From Acutalibacter muris (lineage in GTDB: Bacteria; Bacillota; Clostridia; Oscillospirales; Acutalibacteraceae): 64,000 nucleotides of DNA. This document shows positions 1 to 9,617 of this stretch, one piece after another. The notes beneath the pieces are model-generated. The model saw only the letters and a list, made by a program, of their open reading frames with translations. It was not told where the DNA came from and did no database searches. The position numbers were made by a program, and so were the translations under genes. The stretch's first letter is position 1. Every line of letters begins with the position of its first letter. The stretch covers positions 620,001-684,000 of the forward strand of contig NZ_CP021422.1 in NCBI RefSeq assembly GCF_002201475.1. Direction: 5' to 3'.

Positions 1-50
1 GGGGATATTAACAGCTTATTAACATGCCGTTCATATTTGAGAATTTCCCA

Positions 51-79
51 TTGACAATAGAGCCCGTTTGGGGGATAAT
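51..79 (+). promoter_or_regulatory. Sigma-A promoter of the transglutaminase/SLH gene
   Basis: TTGACA at 51-56 is followed by a 17-nt spacer and GATAAT at 74-79. The start codon lies about 37 nt downstream of the -10 box. This is a near-consensus vegetative promoter read directly from the sequence. Confidence 0.8.
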
Positions 80-115
80 ATATTAGTAATACTATAGTTA
101 TTGGAGGAATGAGTC

Positions 116-1792
116 GTGAAACAAAAAAAGAGTAGAGCTCTTGCTATGCTGTTGTCCGTCCTGCTGCTCCTGTGCCAGCCTGTCTGGGCCGCGGCGGCAG
201 AGGGACCCGTTACCGCCACGGACGTGGTGGAGGCCGCGGATATATGCGAACACGTGCCGCTGGACGTACAGAGCTACGAGGGCACGGCAAACGGCATCGG
301 CAGCCTGTACAATACGCTGAGCACCCGGCAGAAGGCCGCCTATAACGCACTGAAGAATATACCCTGGAGCACCATAAGCTCCTCCAGGAACCACCAGGTG
401 CGGGTGAACGTCAGCGGCATTACCGGCGCGGCCATCAGCGGCATGAGCAGCGGCGGCTCCTTTGTGCCCACCGGCTCCGGGGTCCAGGCCTATAAGGACA
501 TACAGAACGACGTGAACGCGGCCATCGGGGCCCTTAGGTACGACAGGCCGGACCTTCTGTGGCTGGACGGCGTGGTTTCACATCTCTATAGCTTCCGGGG
601 CTATAACTCTACCGGCCGCTACACCATCACGGACTTCTACTTTATATTCTCCATGTCCTATGGGGGCCAGGAGAATATCTACAGGGAACGGATGATGGCC
701 GAGGCCAGGAGTATTGCCAGCACTGCAAGCAGGGAAAAGGACGTGTACAGCAAGGTGAAGAAGGTCCACGACATACTGGCCGAGCGCTCCAGTTATAATT
801 ACGCGTCGCTGAACGCGCCGACCGACAGCATAATGTTCAGAATGGCTCACAGCGCCTATGGCGGTATGTTCAAGGACCAGTACGACCCGGTCTGCGAGGG
901 CTATGCAAAGGCCTTCAAGGTGGTGCTCAACCAGATGGACATCTCCTGTGTGCTGGCGGTGAGCCGGGAGCATATGTGGAACAACGTGAAGATGGACGAC
1001 GGCCTCTGGTACAACGTGGACCTTACCTGGAACGATTCCGGCGACAGGGGCGGGCACGACTATTTCCTGGTGGGCTCGGGCACGGTGGTGGGCGGCTCCG
1101 CCTTTTCCTCCAGCCACAGGGAGGTGGATCCCTTTAATATCGACCGGGTCAGCGGCTCAAGATACCCAAAGAAAAACACAGCGGCCTATAAATATATCGG
1201 CGAGGACTATCCTCCGCTGACATATCCCGACGTGCCACGCACAGACTATGCCTATGAGCATATTGAAAAGGTGTCAAAGCTGGGCTACTTCCACGGGGAT
1301 ACCAGCGGCAACTTCAACCCCGGGAAGAAGATAACCCGGGCGGAGTTTGCCAGTGTGGTGGCCTCCGTGCTGGGGGCAGACACGAAGCAGTATGAAGGTA
1401 TGTACAGTTTCCCCGACGTGGGCACGGGCAGATGGTACTCCGGCGTGGCCTACTGGGCCAAGGAGAGCGGCACCATGGTGGGCACAGGCGGAAAATTTAG
1501 GCCCAACGACCCCATCTCCCGTCAGGAGATGTGCGCGGTGCTCTCAAGGGCCCTGGGGCTGCAGAGCGGGAGCTTCGGCGGTTTCCTGGACGACGGGGAC
1601 ATAGCGGACTGGGCCCGGGCGGGCGTATACGCCTGCCGGGACGCGGGGCTTGTGAAGGGCGCCGCTAACGGCAAGTTCAACCCCAGAAACAATACGGTGC
1701 GGCGTGACGCGGCCATCGTCTTTGCCAACTACGCCGCCATGAAGGGGATAGCTCCTAAGGGGGAGCAGACCGTCCCCTCCGGGGGACAATAA
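116..1792 (+). CDS. Secreted transglutaminase-like protein with three SLH domains
   Basis: The product begins with a signal peptide (lysines at residues 2-6, a Leu-rich core, cleavage near AAAA at about 28). A transglutaminase-like cysteine protease fold follows, with a visible triad C260 (DPVCEGY), H286 (SREHMW) and D302 (YNVDLTW). The C-terminal 180 residues are three SLH repeats, which usually bind pyruvylated secondary cell-wall polymers. The protein is therefore expected to sit on the cell surface and to hydrolyse or cross-link peptides there. The GTG start at 116 has GGAGGAA 7 nt upstream. The substrate is unknown. valS follows 62 nt downstream and is probably co-transcribed. Confidence 0.85.
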   Translation: MKQKKSRALAMLLSVLLLLCQPVWAAAAEGPVTATDVVEAADICEHVPLDVQSYEGTANGIGSLYNTLSTRQKAAYNALKNIPWSTISSSRNHQVRVNVSGITGAAISGMSSGGSFVPTGSGVQAYKDIQNDVNAAIGALRYDRPDLLWLDGVVSHLYSFRGYNSTGRYTITDFYFIFSMSYGGQENIYRERMMAEARSIASTASREKDVYSKVKKVHDILAERSSYNYASLNAPTDSIMFRMAHSAYGGMFKDQYDPVCEGYAKAFKVVLNQMDISCVLAVSREHMWNNVKMDDGLWYNVDLTWNDSGDRGGHDYFLVGSGTVVGGSAFSSSHREVDPFNIDRVSGSRYPKKNTAAYKYIGEDYPPLTYPDVPRTDYAYEHIEKVSKLGYFHGDTSGNFNPGKKITRAEFASVVASVLGADTKQYEGMYSFPDVGTGRWYSGVAYWAKESGTMVGTGGKFRPNDPISRQEMCAVLSRALGLQSGSFGGFLDDGDIADWARAGVYACRDAGLVKGAANGKFNPRNNTVRRDAAIVFANYAAMKGIAPKGEQTVPSGGQ

Positions 1793-1853
1793 TCTCTCTT
1801 TGACCCATAGGCGAAAAACATAAGCGTAAATAAAAACGGAAGGATGATGCAAA

Positions 1854-4454
1854 ATGAGCAAGGAGCTCGCGAAGGCCTATGAGCCCCGGGAGGTGGAGGG
1901 CCGGATATACGATTTCTGGCTTAAAAACAAATACTTCCACGCCGAGATTGACCCCAATAAGAAGCCGTACACTATAATGATGCCGCCCCCCAACGTCACC
2001 GACCAGCTCCACGTGGGCCATGCCATGACCATGACCACCCAGGATGTGCTTATCCGCTGGAAGCGTATGCAGGGCTACTCCGCCCTATGGCTGCCCGGCA
2101 CGGACCACGCGGCCCTGGCCACCGAGGTGAAGATTGTGGAGGCCATGGCCAAGGAGGGCATAAAGAAGGAGGACCTGGGCCGGGACGGCTTTATGGAGCG
2201 GGCCTGGGCCTGGAACGACAAGTACGGCGGAAGGATAATCGAGCAATTGAAGCTTTTGGGCAGCTCTGCGGACTGGGACAGGCAGAGGTTCACTTTGGAC
2301 GAGGGCTGCTCTAAAGCGGTGCGCCACGTGTTCGTAAAGCTCTATGAGAAGGGGCTTATATATAGGGGCGAGCGCATGACCAACTACTGTGCCCACTGCG
2401 GCACGGCTCTCTCGGACGCGGAGGTGGAGTTCGAGGAAAAGGACGGCAGTTTCTGGCATTTGAAGTACCCCCTGGCCGACGGCTCGGGCTATGTGCAGCT
2501 GGCCACCACCCGCCCGGAGACCATGCTGGGGGATACGGCCCTTGCCGTGCACCCGGAGGACGAACGTTATAAGGATATAATCGGCAAGAATGTGATACTG
2601 CCGCTGGTGAACAAGGAGATACCCGTTGTAGCCGACGAGTACGTGGAGATGGACTTCGGCACCGGCGTTGTGAAGATAACCCCCGCCCACGACCCCAACG
2701 ACTTTTTGGTGGGCCAGAGGCATGACCTGCCGGTCATCACTATCATGGACGGGGCCGGCAACATCAACGAGAATGGCGGAAAGTACCAGGGGCTCAGCAT
2801 GATGGAGGCCCGCAAACAGATAGTCAAGGACCTGGAGGAGGGCGGCTATCTTCTGAAGGTGGAGCCCATAAAGCATAACGTGGGCACCTGCCACCGCTGC
2901 CACACCCCGGTGGAGCCGAGAGTTTCCACCCAGTGGTTCGTGAAGATGGAGAGTATGGCAAAGCCGGCCATTGAGGCCGTGCGCCAGAAAAAGATAAAGA
3001 TAATCCCCGAGCGCCTGGAGAAGGTCTACTATAACTGGATGGAGAACATCAAGGACTGGTGCATCTCCCGGCAGATATGGTGGGGGCACCGGATACCCGC
3101 CTGGTACTGTGACGATTGCGGGGAGATATTCGTCAGTGAGGAGGACATAGCCGTCTGTCCCAAGTGCGGCAAGCCCTTACGCCGGGACGAGGACACCCTG
3201 GACACCTGGTTCAGCTCGGCGCTCTGGCCCTTCTCCACCCTGGGCTGGCCCGAGGACACCGAGGACCTTCGGTACTTCTATCCCACGAACACCCTTGTGA
3301 CCGGCTGGGACATAATCTTCTTCTGGGTGGCCAGGATGATCTTCTCCGGCATAGAGCAGACGGGGGAGATACCCTTTGACACCGTGTTCTTCCACGGCCT
3401 TGTGAGGGACGCCCAGGGCAGGAAGATGTCGAAGTCCCTTGGCAACGGCGTGGACCCGGTGGAGGTCATCGACAAGTACGGCGCGGATGCTTTGCGTCTT
3501 ACCATAATCACCGGCACCAGCCCCGGCAACGACACCCGGTACTCCGACGAGAAGGTGGCCGCCAGCCGGAACTTTGCCAACAAGATATGGAACGCCGCCC
3601 GGTTCATCCATATGAACATCGACGGCCACGAGGTGTCCACAGAGCTGCCCGAAGAGCTGACCCTTGAGGACAAGTGGATAGTCAGCAAGTTTAACCGTGT
3701 GGCAAGGGACATGACCGAAAATCTGGAGAGGTTCGAGCTGGGCGTGGCGGTGCAGAAGGTCTACGACTTCATGTGGGGGGACTTCTGCGACTGGTACATC
3801 GAGCTTTCTAAGGGGCGCATGGACGACGGCAACCGGCGGGTGCTCTGCTGGGTGCTGGGGAATACCTTAAAGCTCCTGCACCCCTTCATGCCCTTCATCA
3901 CCGAGGAGATATGGCAGAGCCTGCCCCATGAGGGAGAGGCTATAATGGTCTCAAAATGGCCTGAGTTTGACGAAAAGCTGGACTTCCCCGCCGAGGAGGC
4001 GGAGATGGAAAAGGTGATGGAGCTCATCACCGCCGTGCGCACCAGAAGGAGCGAGATGAACGTGCCGCCCAGCCGAAAGGCCCACCTGTATATAGAGACA
4101 GGGGTCCCCGAGGCCTTCGACACAGAGAAGGAGTCCATCGCCCGGCTGGCCTATTGCAGCGGGGTGGAGACCGGGGAGAGCTTCAACGTGCCCGGGGCCG
4201 TCACGGTGGTGACCTCCGGGTGCAGGGCCTATCTCCCTATGGACGACCTTATCGACAGGGAGGCGGAAGTAAAGCGCCTTACAAAGGAGCTTGAGTCGGC
4301 GAAGAAGCAGCTTGAGACGGTGGAGAACAAGCTCGGGAACGAGACGTTTATGAGCAAGGCCCCGCAGAATGTCATAGACGGCGTGCGGGCGAACGGCGAG
4401 AAGCTTAAGGAAAAGGTGCAGCGTATTGAAGAAGCCCTTGAAGGGCTCAAGTAG
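1854..4454 (+). CDS. valS: Valyl-tRNA synthetase
   Basis: Class I aminoacyl-tRNA synthetase that charges tRNA-Val in the cytoplasm. The HIGH signature is HVGH at residues 53-56 after PPPNVT, and KMSKS is at 524-528. CysX2Cys pairs near residues 181 and 419, the CP1 editing region and the C-terminal coiled-coil arm (about 800-866) are all present. Its 866 residues match bacterial ValRS (about 880). GGAAGGA precedes the ATG. The 62-nt leader is too short for a T-box, so regulation must come from the upstream promoter. The gene ends with TAG, showing that TAG is a normal stop in this genome. Confidence 0.97.
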   Translation: MSKELAKAYEPREVEGRIYDFWLKNKYFHAEIDPNKKPYTIMMPPPNVTDQLHVGHAMTMTTQDVLIRWKRMQGYSALWLPGTDHAALATEVKIVEAMAKEGIKKEDLGRDGFMERAWAWNDKYGGRIIEQLKLLGSSADWDRQRFTLDEGCSKAVRHVFVKLYEKGLIYRGERMTNYCAHCGTALSDAEVEFEEKDGSFWHLKYPLADGSGYVQLATTRPETMLGDTALAVHPEDERYKDIIGKNVILPLVNKEIPVVADEYVEMDFGTGVVKITPAHDPNDFLVGQRHDLPVITIMDGAGNINENGGKYQGLSMMEARKQIVKDLEEGGYLLKVEPIKHNVGTCHRCHTPVEPRVSTQWFVKMESMAKPAIEAVRQKKIKIIPERLEKVYYNWMENIKDWCISRQIWWGHRIPAWYCDDCGEIFVSEEDIAVCPKCGKPLRRDEDTLDTWFSSALWPFSTLGWPEDTEDLRYFYPTNTLVTGWDIIFFWVARMIFSGIEQTGEIPFDTVFFHGLVRDAQGRKMSKSLGNGVDPVEVIDKYGADALRLTIITGTSPGNDTRYSDEKVAASRNFANKIWNAARFIHMNIDGHEVSTELPEELTLEDKWIVSKFNRVARDMTENLERFELGVAVQKVYDFMWGDFCDWYIELSKGRMDDGNRRVLCWVLGNTLKLLHPFMPFITEEIWQSLPHEGEAIMVSKWPEFDEKLDFPAEEAEMEKVMELITAVRTRRSEMNVPPSRKAHLYIETGVPEAFDTEKESIARLAYCSGVETGESFNVPGAVTVVTSGCRAYLPMDDLIDREAEVKRLTKELESAKKQLETVENKLGNETFMSKAPQNVIDGVRANGEKLKEKVQRIEEALEGLK

Positions 4455-4466
4455 GGGAGGATAAAT

Positions 4467-5300
4467 ATGGCTTTAATACAGTGCAATTTCAATTCCAAAT
4501 CCCTGATGCGCACCGTGCCCCTCCAGGTGGTGCTGCCCACGGATAAAATCGTGTTCCCGGGCCAGCCCGAGGCAGAGGAGAAGCCCTTTAAGACGCTGTA
4601 TCTTCTGCACGGAATCTTTGGGAACTATACTGACTGGGTCAGCGGCACCAGGATACAGGCCTGGGCCCAGAACAGGGACCTGTGCGTCGTGATGCCCAGC
4701 GGGGACAACAGCTTCTATGTGGACAACCGTAAGACCAGCGCCCTGTACGGCTCCTTTATAGCAAAGGACCTGGTGGAGTTTACGCGCAGGAGCTTTCCGC
4801 TCTCCAGAAAGCGTGAGGACACCTTTATCGGCGGGCTGTCTATGGGCGGCTTCGGCGCTATCGTCAACGGCTTGCAGCACCCGGAGACCTTCGGGCATGT
4901 GATAGGCCTGTCGGCGGCGCTGGTGCTCAACGAGCAGAATCTGAACGCGGAGTACACGGACTTCCTCATGACGAACCGGGGCTACTATGAATCCGTCTTC
5001 GGGGACCTTGACAAAGTGCTGGGCGGGGAGAACGACTACACCGCTCTGGCTGAGCGTGGGGCCGGACGGGAGGATAAGCCCAGGTTCTACCTGGCCTGCG
5101 GCACCGAGGACGGCCTTATCGGGCCCAACCATACCTTCCGCGACAAGCTTATAGAGCTGGGCTACGACGTCACATGGGAGGAGGGCCCCGGCGGCCACGA
5201 CTGGACCTTCTGGGACGAGTATATTCTGAAGGCCCTGGAGTGGCTGCCCCTGGGGGACATAAGCCAGGGGATAAGCTCCGGGCATGTGAGCGAAGACTAA
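4467..5300 (+). CDS. Alpha/beta-hydrolase esterase (esterase D / tributyrin esterase type)
   Basis: The 277-residue protein has the nucleophile elbow GLSMGG with Ser125, an acidic residue in CGTEDGL and a catalytic His in GGHDWTFW, the order seen in the PF00756 esterase family (FGH, acetylxylan and feruloyl esterases, tributyrin esterase). No signal peptide is present, so it should be cytoplasmic and act on small acyl esters. It starts 12 nt after valS with GGGAGG and is followed 18 nt later by the sulfhydrylase gene, so the three genes likely share a transcript. The precise substrate cannot be read from sequence. Confidence 0.88.
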   Translation: MALIQCNFNSKSLMRTVPLQVVLPTDKIVFPGQPEAEEKPFKTLYLLHGIFGNYTDWVSGTRIQAWAQNRDLCVVMPSGDNSFYVDNRKTSALYGSFIAKDLVEFTRRSFPLSRKREDTFIGGLSMGGFGAIVNGLQHPETFGHVIGLSAALVLNEQNLNAEYTDFLMTNRGYYESVFGDLDKVLGGENDYTALAERGAGREDKPRFYLACGTEDGLIGPNHTFRDKLIELGYDVTWEEGPGGHDWTFWDEYILKALEWLPLGDISQGISSGHVSED

Positions 5301-5318
5301 ACCAAAGGAGAGGACCAA

Positions 5319-6581
5319 ATGAGAGACGAGACGAAATGCCTGCACTCGGGGTATACCCCCAAAAACGGCGAACCCCGGGTGCTGCCCATAGTACAGAGCA
5401 CCACATATGTGTATGACTCCGCCGCCGAGGTCGCGGCGGTGTTTGATGACCCCACCAAAGGCATTATCTACTCAAGGTTTTGCAACCCCACGGTGATGGC
5501 CGTTGAGGAGAAGATAGCGGACCTGGAGGGGGGCGTGGGGGCCATGTGCACCACCTCGGGCCAGGCGGCTAGCCTCTTGTCCATACTCAACATCTGCAAG
5601 GTCGGGGACAGTATAGTGAGCCTGCCCACCATATATGGCGGCACCATAAACCTCTTTAGCTTTACGCTGAAGAAGCTGGGCATTGAGTGCATATACGTGG
5701 ACAGCGAGAGCAGCGACGAGGAGATAAAGGCGGCCTTCAAGGAGAACACCAAGCTTGTCTTTGGCGAAACTATAGCCAACCCCGCTTTGAAGGTGCTGGA
5801 CATAGAGCGCTTTGCAAATATTGCACACCAGATGGGCGTGCCCCTGATAGTGGACAACACCTTTGCCACCCCTGTGCTCTGCAAGCCCTTTGAGTATGGC
5901 GCGGATATCGTCATACACTCCACCACCAAGTACATGGACGGCCACGCCGTGCAGGTGGGAGGCGTGATAGTGGACAGCGGCAGGTTCGACTGGACAAACG
6001 GCAAGTTCCCCGAGCTCACCGAGCCCGACGAGTCCTATCACGGCGTCTGCTATACCGAAACCTACGGCAAGATGGCCTACATCATAAAGGCCCGTATGCA
6101 GCTTATGCGTGACTTTGGGGTATACCCGGCTGCCCATTCGGCCTTCCTTCTGAACCTGGGCCTTGAGACCCTGTCGGTGCGTATGAGACAGTATTGCGAG
6201 AATGCTCAGGCGGTGGCGGAGTTTTTAGAGGGCTCCGACAAGGTGGAGAGCGTCATATACCCCGGCCTGAAGTCCAGCCCGGACTATGAACTGTCAAAGA
6301 AGTACCTGAAGGGCTGCAGCGGGGTCATCTCCTTTATCATAAAGGGCGGCAGGGAGGCCGCGGCCAGGTTCATGGACGCTCTGAGCCTGGCCTCCAACGA
6401 GGTGCATGTGGCGGATATCCGCACCTGTGTGCTGCACCCCGCCAGCGAGACCCACAGGCAGCTCACCGACGAGCAGCTTAAAGCGGCGGGCATCGACGGC
6501 GGCATGATACGCCTGTCGGTGGGCCTTGAGAATGTGGAGGACATTCTGGAGGATGTAAAGAAGGCGCTGGATTCAATTTAA
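5319..6581 (+). CDS. metY: O-acetylhomoserine sulfhydrylase (PLP trans-sulfuration family)
   Basis: Cys/Met metabolism PLP enzyme of 420 residues. The PLP lysine is K204 in HSTTKYMDGHAVQVGG; the glycine-rich cofactor loop CTTSGQAA and the C-terminal RLSVGLEN signature are present. Members with this length and the QVGGVIVD segment normally convert O-acetyl-homoserine and sulfide to homocysteine for methionine synthesis. A related cystathionine gamma-synthase or methionine gamma-lyase activity is the main alternative. AAAGGAGAGG precedes the ATG. The 18-nt gap to the esterase leaves no room for a SAM riboswitch. A bidirectional terminator follows. Confidence 0.88.
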   Translation: MRDETKCLHSGYTPKNGEPRVLPIVQSTTYVYDSAAEVAAVFDDPTKGIIYSRFCNPTVMAVEEKIADLEGGVGAMCTTSGQAASLLSILNICKVGDSIVSLPTIYGGTINLFSFTLKKLGIECIYVDSESSDEEIKAAFKENTKLVFGETIANPALKVLDIERFANIAHQMGVPLIVDNTFATPVLCKPFEYGADIVIHSTTKYMDGHAVQVGGVIVDSGRFDWTNGKFPELTEPDESYHGVCYTETYGKMAYIIKARMQLMRDFGVYPAAHSAFLLNLGLETLSVRMRQYCENAQAVAEFLEGSDKVESVIYPGLKSSPDYELSKKYLKGCSGVISFIIKGGREAAARFMDALSLASNEVHVADIRTCVLHPASETHRQLTDEQLKAAGIDGGMIRLSVGLENVEDILEDVKKALDSI

Positions 6582-6596
6582 TAAGCCCATAAACAC

Positions 6597-6629
6597 GAAA
6601 AGCTCTCCGGCTTTACCGGAGAGCTTTTT
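6597..6629. terminator. Bidirectional rho-independent terminator
   Basis: AGCTCTCCGG and CCGGAGAGCT form a perfect 10-bp stem with a 5-nt loop, flanked by an A run on the left and a T run on the right. It separates converging metY and the minus-strand sugar operon and can serve both. Confidence 0.9.
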
Positions 6630-6640
6630 ATATGCGCAAA

Positions 6641-8158
6641 TCAGTCCACCTTAGTCAGCCTTACGGCCATATACTCCTTGCCGGGGAGCTTAATGCGGAA
6701 CTTGCCCTCGTGCACCCCTGCGTCAGTAATTGTCATCTCCCAGGTGTCGATGACCTCAGCTTTCCACTTGCCCTCGGGCTTTATAAAGTCCCTGAAGCTG
6801 GGCCGACCGAAGCCGTAGTAGTGTATCTCATACCCCGCGCCTCCGCCGAAGGCCAGGAAGTCCACGCCGTCCGGCACGGCCACGGTCTCGTCAAAGCTGC
6901 CACTGCCCCGCTTAAGCCCATAGCCTGGGGTCTCAGAGAGGATCCTGTGCAGGAATCTGATGCGCTCCGGGCTTTCCCCATGGAGGGGACCGCCGTGGCT
7001 CCACCAGAGGATATCGTTCTCCTCGTCCACAAAGGTCTCGCCGTGGCCCGCGTAGCCGCCCCGCATAGCCGCCTCCCAGAAGCGGCGGGTGAGCTCCTGG
7101 CCGGAGATATTGCCCCAGCCCATGTCGATGTTGCCCTCATAAGAAATCTCGTCCCAAACGATGGGCTTGCCCCAGCGGGTTCTATACTCGTCGGTGTACT
7201 CCACGTGCCTGTAAAGGTCCTGCCTTTGCAGGCTGGCATGGGTTATCCAGGGCCTTGAATGGTTGTAGAAGGCCATACAGTTGTGTATGCCCCGCAGATG
7301 GTTATAGGGGTCCCTTTCGCAGAGGATTTTGGCGTAACGCTCCCAGTCCTCCAGCTTCTTTGAAAACAGCAGGTCGTATTCGTTTGCAAGGCTCCACCAC
7401 ACGTTGCGGTAGGCCGCGAACCTTGCAATCACGTACCTCCAGTACAGGTCGTCCTGCTCCGCCGTCATGGACTTGAAGCCCCAACGGTCGTAGGGGTGCA
7501 TAACGATGATGTCGGCTTCTATACCCCGCTCCTGGAGCTCTACGATACACCGCTCGATGCGCCGGAAGTGCTCCGGGTTAAAGCGGGTGAAGTCCCAGTT
7601 GTTGCCGGAAATGTCCATTTCATAGGTGAAGGTCTCCTCCGAAAGCCCGGAGTTGTCCATGGGCGTGCCCTCATAGGGGAAGGTCTCCGGGTCACGGAAG
7701 TTGTGGAGGTAGTGCTTTGGGAATACGCAGAAGCGCATCTTGTTAAAATAGCCCTTGTCCAACTCCTCAAGGGTCTGCCGGTGTATCTCCTCGGGCTGGT
7801 GGGCCCAGGCATAGCAGGTGGTACCCACGGAGTAGTAGGGGGTGGTATCTTCATAGGCAAAGTGGTACTGGTTCACCACCCGCAGGGGGCCGTGGTTGCC
7901 CTCTGTGGGGGCGGTGACGGTGAAGGAGCCGGTGACGGTCCCGCCAAAGGTACCGCTCATCTCATAGGAGTATTCCCCCTCAAAGCTGGGCATGAAGCGT
8001 GCCTTATACACGCCTTCGCCGTCATAAAAGCCGTCCACCTTTACAGTTTCGTTTTTGCCCTTAAATGTAGCTGTGCAGGTGTAGTCGGTGAAGGGGTTGC
8101 CCTCGGTTTTTCCGGGGGCTGAAATCTCGAACCTCCCCCATTTTTCTACGGTTTGCAT
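6641..8158 (-). CDS. DUF5060/DUF4038-type glycoside hydrolase, last gene of the sugar operon
   Basis: 505 residues without a signal peptide. The first ~90 residues match a DUF5060-like beta-sandwich (KWGRFEISAPGKTEGNPF). A TIM-barrel region typical of DUF4038-like clan GH-A enzymes follows, then a C-terminal beta domain. Candidate catalytic carboxylates lie in WWSLANEYD and IVWDEISYEGN. Being cytoplasmic, it should act on an imported oligosaccharide or glycoside. GGGAGGT precedes the ATG and the start lies 13 nt after the kinase stop. GH140 apiosidases carry a DUF4038 core, which fits the operon hypothesis, but the exact family assignment is inference. Confidence 0.75.
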   Translation of the reverse strand: MQTVEKWGRFEISAPGKTEGNPFTDYTCTATFKGKNETVKVDGFYDGEGVYKARFMPSFEGEYSYEMSGTFGGTVTGSFTVTAPTEGNHGPLRVVNQYHFAYEDTTPYYSVGTTCYAWAHQPEEIHRQTLEELDKGYFNKMRFCVFPKHYLHNFRDPETFPYEGTPMDNSGLSEETFTYEMDISGNNWDFTRFNPEHFRRIERCIVELQERGIEADIIVMHPYDRWGFKSMTAEQDDLYWRYVIARFAAYRNVWWSLANEYDLLFSKKLEDWERYAKILCERDPYNHLRGIHNCMAFYNHSRPWITHASLQRQDLYRHVEYTDEYRTRWGKPIVWDEISYEGNIDMGWGNISGQELTRRFWEAAMRGGYAGHGETFVDEENDILWWSHGGPLHGESPERIRFLHRILSETPGYGLKRGSGSFDETVAVPDGVDFLAFGGGAGYEIHYYGFGRPSFRDFIKPEGKWKAEVIDTWEMTITDAGVHEGKFRIKLPGKEYMAVRLTKVD

Positions 8159-8171
8159 GATTTGACCTCCC

Positions 8172-9617
8172 TTATTTCAGTAACATACTGACTGCGTTTT
8201 TCCAGCCGTCAAAATGGGCTTTTACCCAGTCCCGGCCTTTCTGCGGTTGATAATATTCCCGGTCTATATGACTTAATATGTCAGAACTATATACCCCGGC
8301 GGCAATCCCGGCGCAGTACCCCGCGCCGATGCCGGAGAGCTCCTCCCGCTCCGGCACGGCTACCGGCAGGCCCAAAATATCCGCCTGGAACTGCATCAGA
8401 TATTTGTCCCGGGTGGGCCCGCCGTCGGCCCGGAGCTCGGAGAGCTCCACGCCCTCTTCACGCATGGCGTTCACCACGTCGGCTATCTGGTAGCCGATGC
8501 TCTCCTCCGCGGCCTTGACAATCTCGGCCCGGCCGGTGCCCCGGCCCATGCCGCACAGAAGGGCTTTCGCGTCAGATTTCCAGTAGGGCGCGCCCAGCCC
8601 GGTAAAGGCCGGGACCAGATAGGTGCCGTCCTTGGGGTCAGCCTGGGCAGCCAGGGCTCCCGCCTCTTTGGAGGAGCCCAGCAGCTTGACCTCGTCCACC
8701 AGCCACTTTATCACCGACCCGGTATAATTGATGTTTCCCTCCAGCACATAGTTCACCTTACCGTCCATGCCCCAGGCCAGGGAGGTGACAAGGCCTTTAT
8801 CGCTGAAAACCGGCTTCTCCCTTAAGTTTACCATAATTGACGAGCCTGTGCCGTATGTGGCCTTGCCCATGCCCGGCTCTGTGCAGCCCTGGCCAAAGAG
8901 AGCGCCGTGGGAATCGCCTAAAACTCCATATATGGGAATTTTATGTGGCAGTACCCCGTCCATATCGGTGTCGCCGAAACGGCTGTCGCTCATGCAGACC
9001 TGGGGGAGCATATCGGGGGCCACGCCGAGTAGTTCACATAATTCAGAGTCCCAGCTAAGGGTGCTGATGTTGAAAAGCTGGGTGCGGCTGGCGTTGGAGT
9101 AGTCGGTTTTGAACTGGCCCGTAAGCTTATAGATGAGCCAGCTGTCGATCGTGCCGCAGCACAGTGATTTTCCCGTAAGGCCCGGGGTGTTCTCCAAAAG
9201 CCACGCCCACTTCGCCGCCGGAAAGTAGGGCGAAAGCCGCAGGCCGGTCTTCTGCCTGATTATTTCAGTATAACTTTTCAGCCTGTCGCAAATGGGCTGG
9301 GCACGTCCACACTGCCAGACTACCGCGTCGGCAATGGGGTTGCCGGTGGCCCGGTCCCAGATGAGGGAGGTCTCCCGCTGGTTGCTGATGCCGATGGCGG
9401 TGATGTCCGTAGAATCAATACCTTGTGTCTCTATCAGTCTTTTAGTGACAGTTATAGTGTTGCGGTAGATCTCCATAGGGCCGTGGCTGACCCAGCCCTG
9501 ATGGTTTATTATCTGTTGGTGGGGCAGGTCGGCCCGGCCCAAAAGCTTTCCCTGCTCGTCCAAAAGCAGGGCCTTTGTGCCCGAGGTGCTCTGATCGATA
9601 CTGAGAATATATTTCAC
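8172..9617 (-). CDS. FGGY-family carbohydrate kinase (glycerol-kinase-like)
   Basis: ATP-dependent sugar or polyol kinase of 481 residues. The phosphate-1 motif DQSTSGTKALL opens the protein, and NQRETSLIWD resembles the glycerol-kinase signature, but the following WQCGRAQ has GR where glycerol kinase has RR. The C-terminal FGGY region (ADGGPTRDKYLMQFQAD) is present. I chose GTG at 9617 with AGGAGA upstream; its GTGA overlaps the stop of the transketolase subunit. Longer in-frame starts would add sequence unlike the family. Given its neighbours it probably phosphorylates a ketose made by the isomerase; glycerol is less likely. Confidence 0.85.
   Translation of the reverse strand: MKYILSIDQSTSGTKALLLDEQGKLLGRADLPHQQIINHQGWVSHGPMEIYRNTITVTKRLIETQGIDSTDITAIGISNQRETSLIWDRATGNPIADAVVWQCGRAQPICDRLKSYTEIIRQKTGLRLSPYFPAAKWAWLLENTPGLTGKSLCCGTIDSWLIYKLTGQFKTDYSNASRTQLFNISTLSWDSELCELLGVAPDMLPQVCMSDSRFGDTDMDGVLPHKIPIYGVLGDSHGALFGQGCTEPGMGKATYGTGSSIMVNLREKPVFSDKGLVTSLAWGMDGKVNYVLEGNINYTGSVIKWLVDEVKLLGSSKEAGALAAQADPKDGTYLVPAFTGLGAPYWKSDAKALLCGMGRGTGRAEIVKAAEESIGYQIADVVNAMREEGVELSELRADGGPTRDKYLMQFQADILGLPVAVPEREELSGIGAGYCAGIAAGVYSSDILSHIDREYYQPQKGRDWVKAHFDGWKNAVSMLLK

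Noticed and set aside
1793..1853. T-box leader for valS
   Set aside because: Only 61 nt separate the genes and no specifier or antiterminator structure can be fitted.
5301..5318. SAM riboswitch before the sulfhydrylase gene
   Set aside because: The 18-nt gap holds only a ribosome site.
6632..8122. Plus-strand frames opposite the glycosidase gene
   Set aside because: No ribosome sites or family features; the minus-strand protein has consistent domains and operon spacing.
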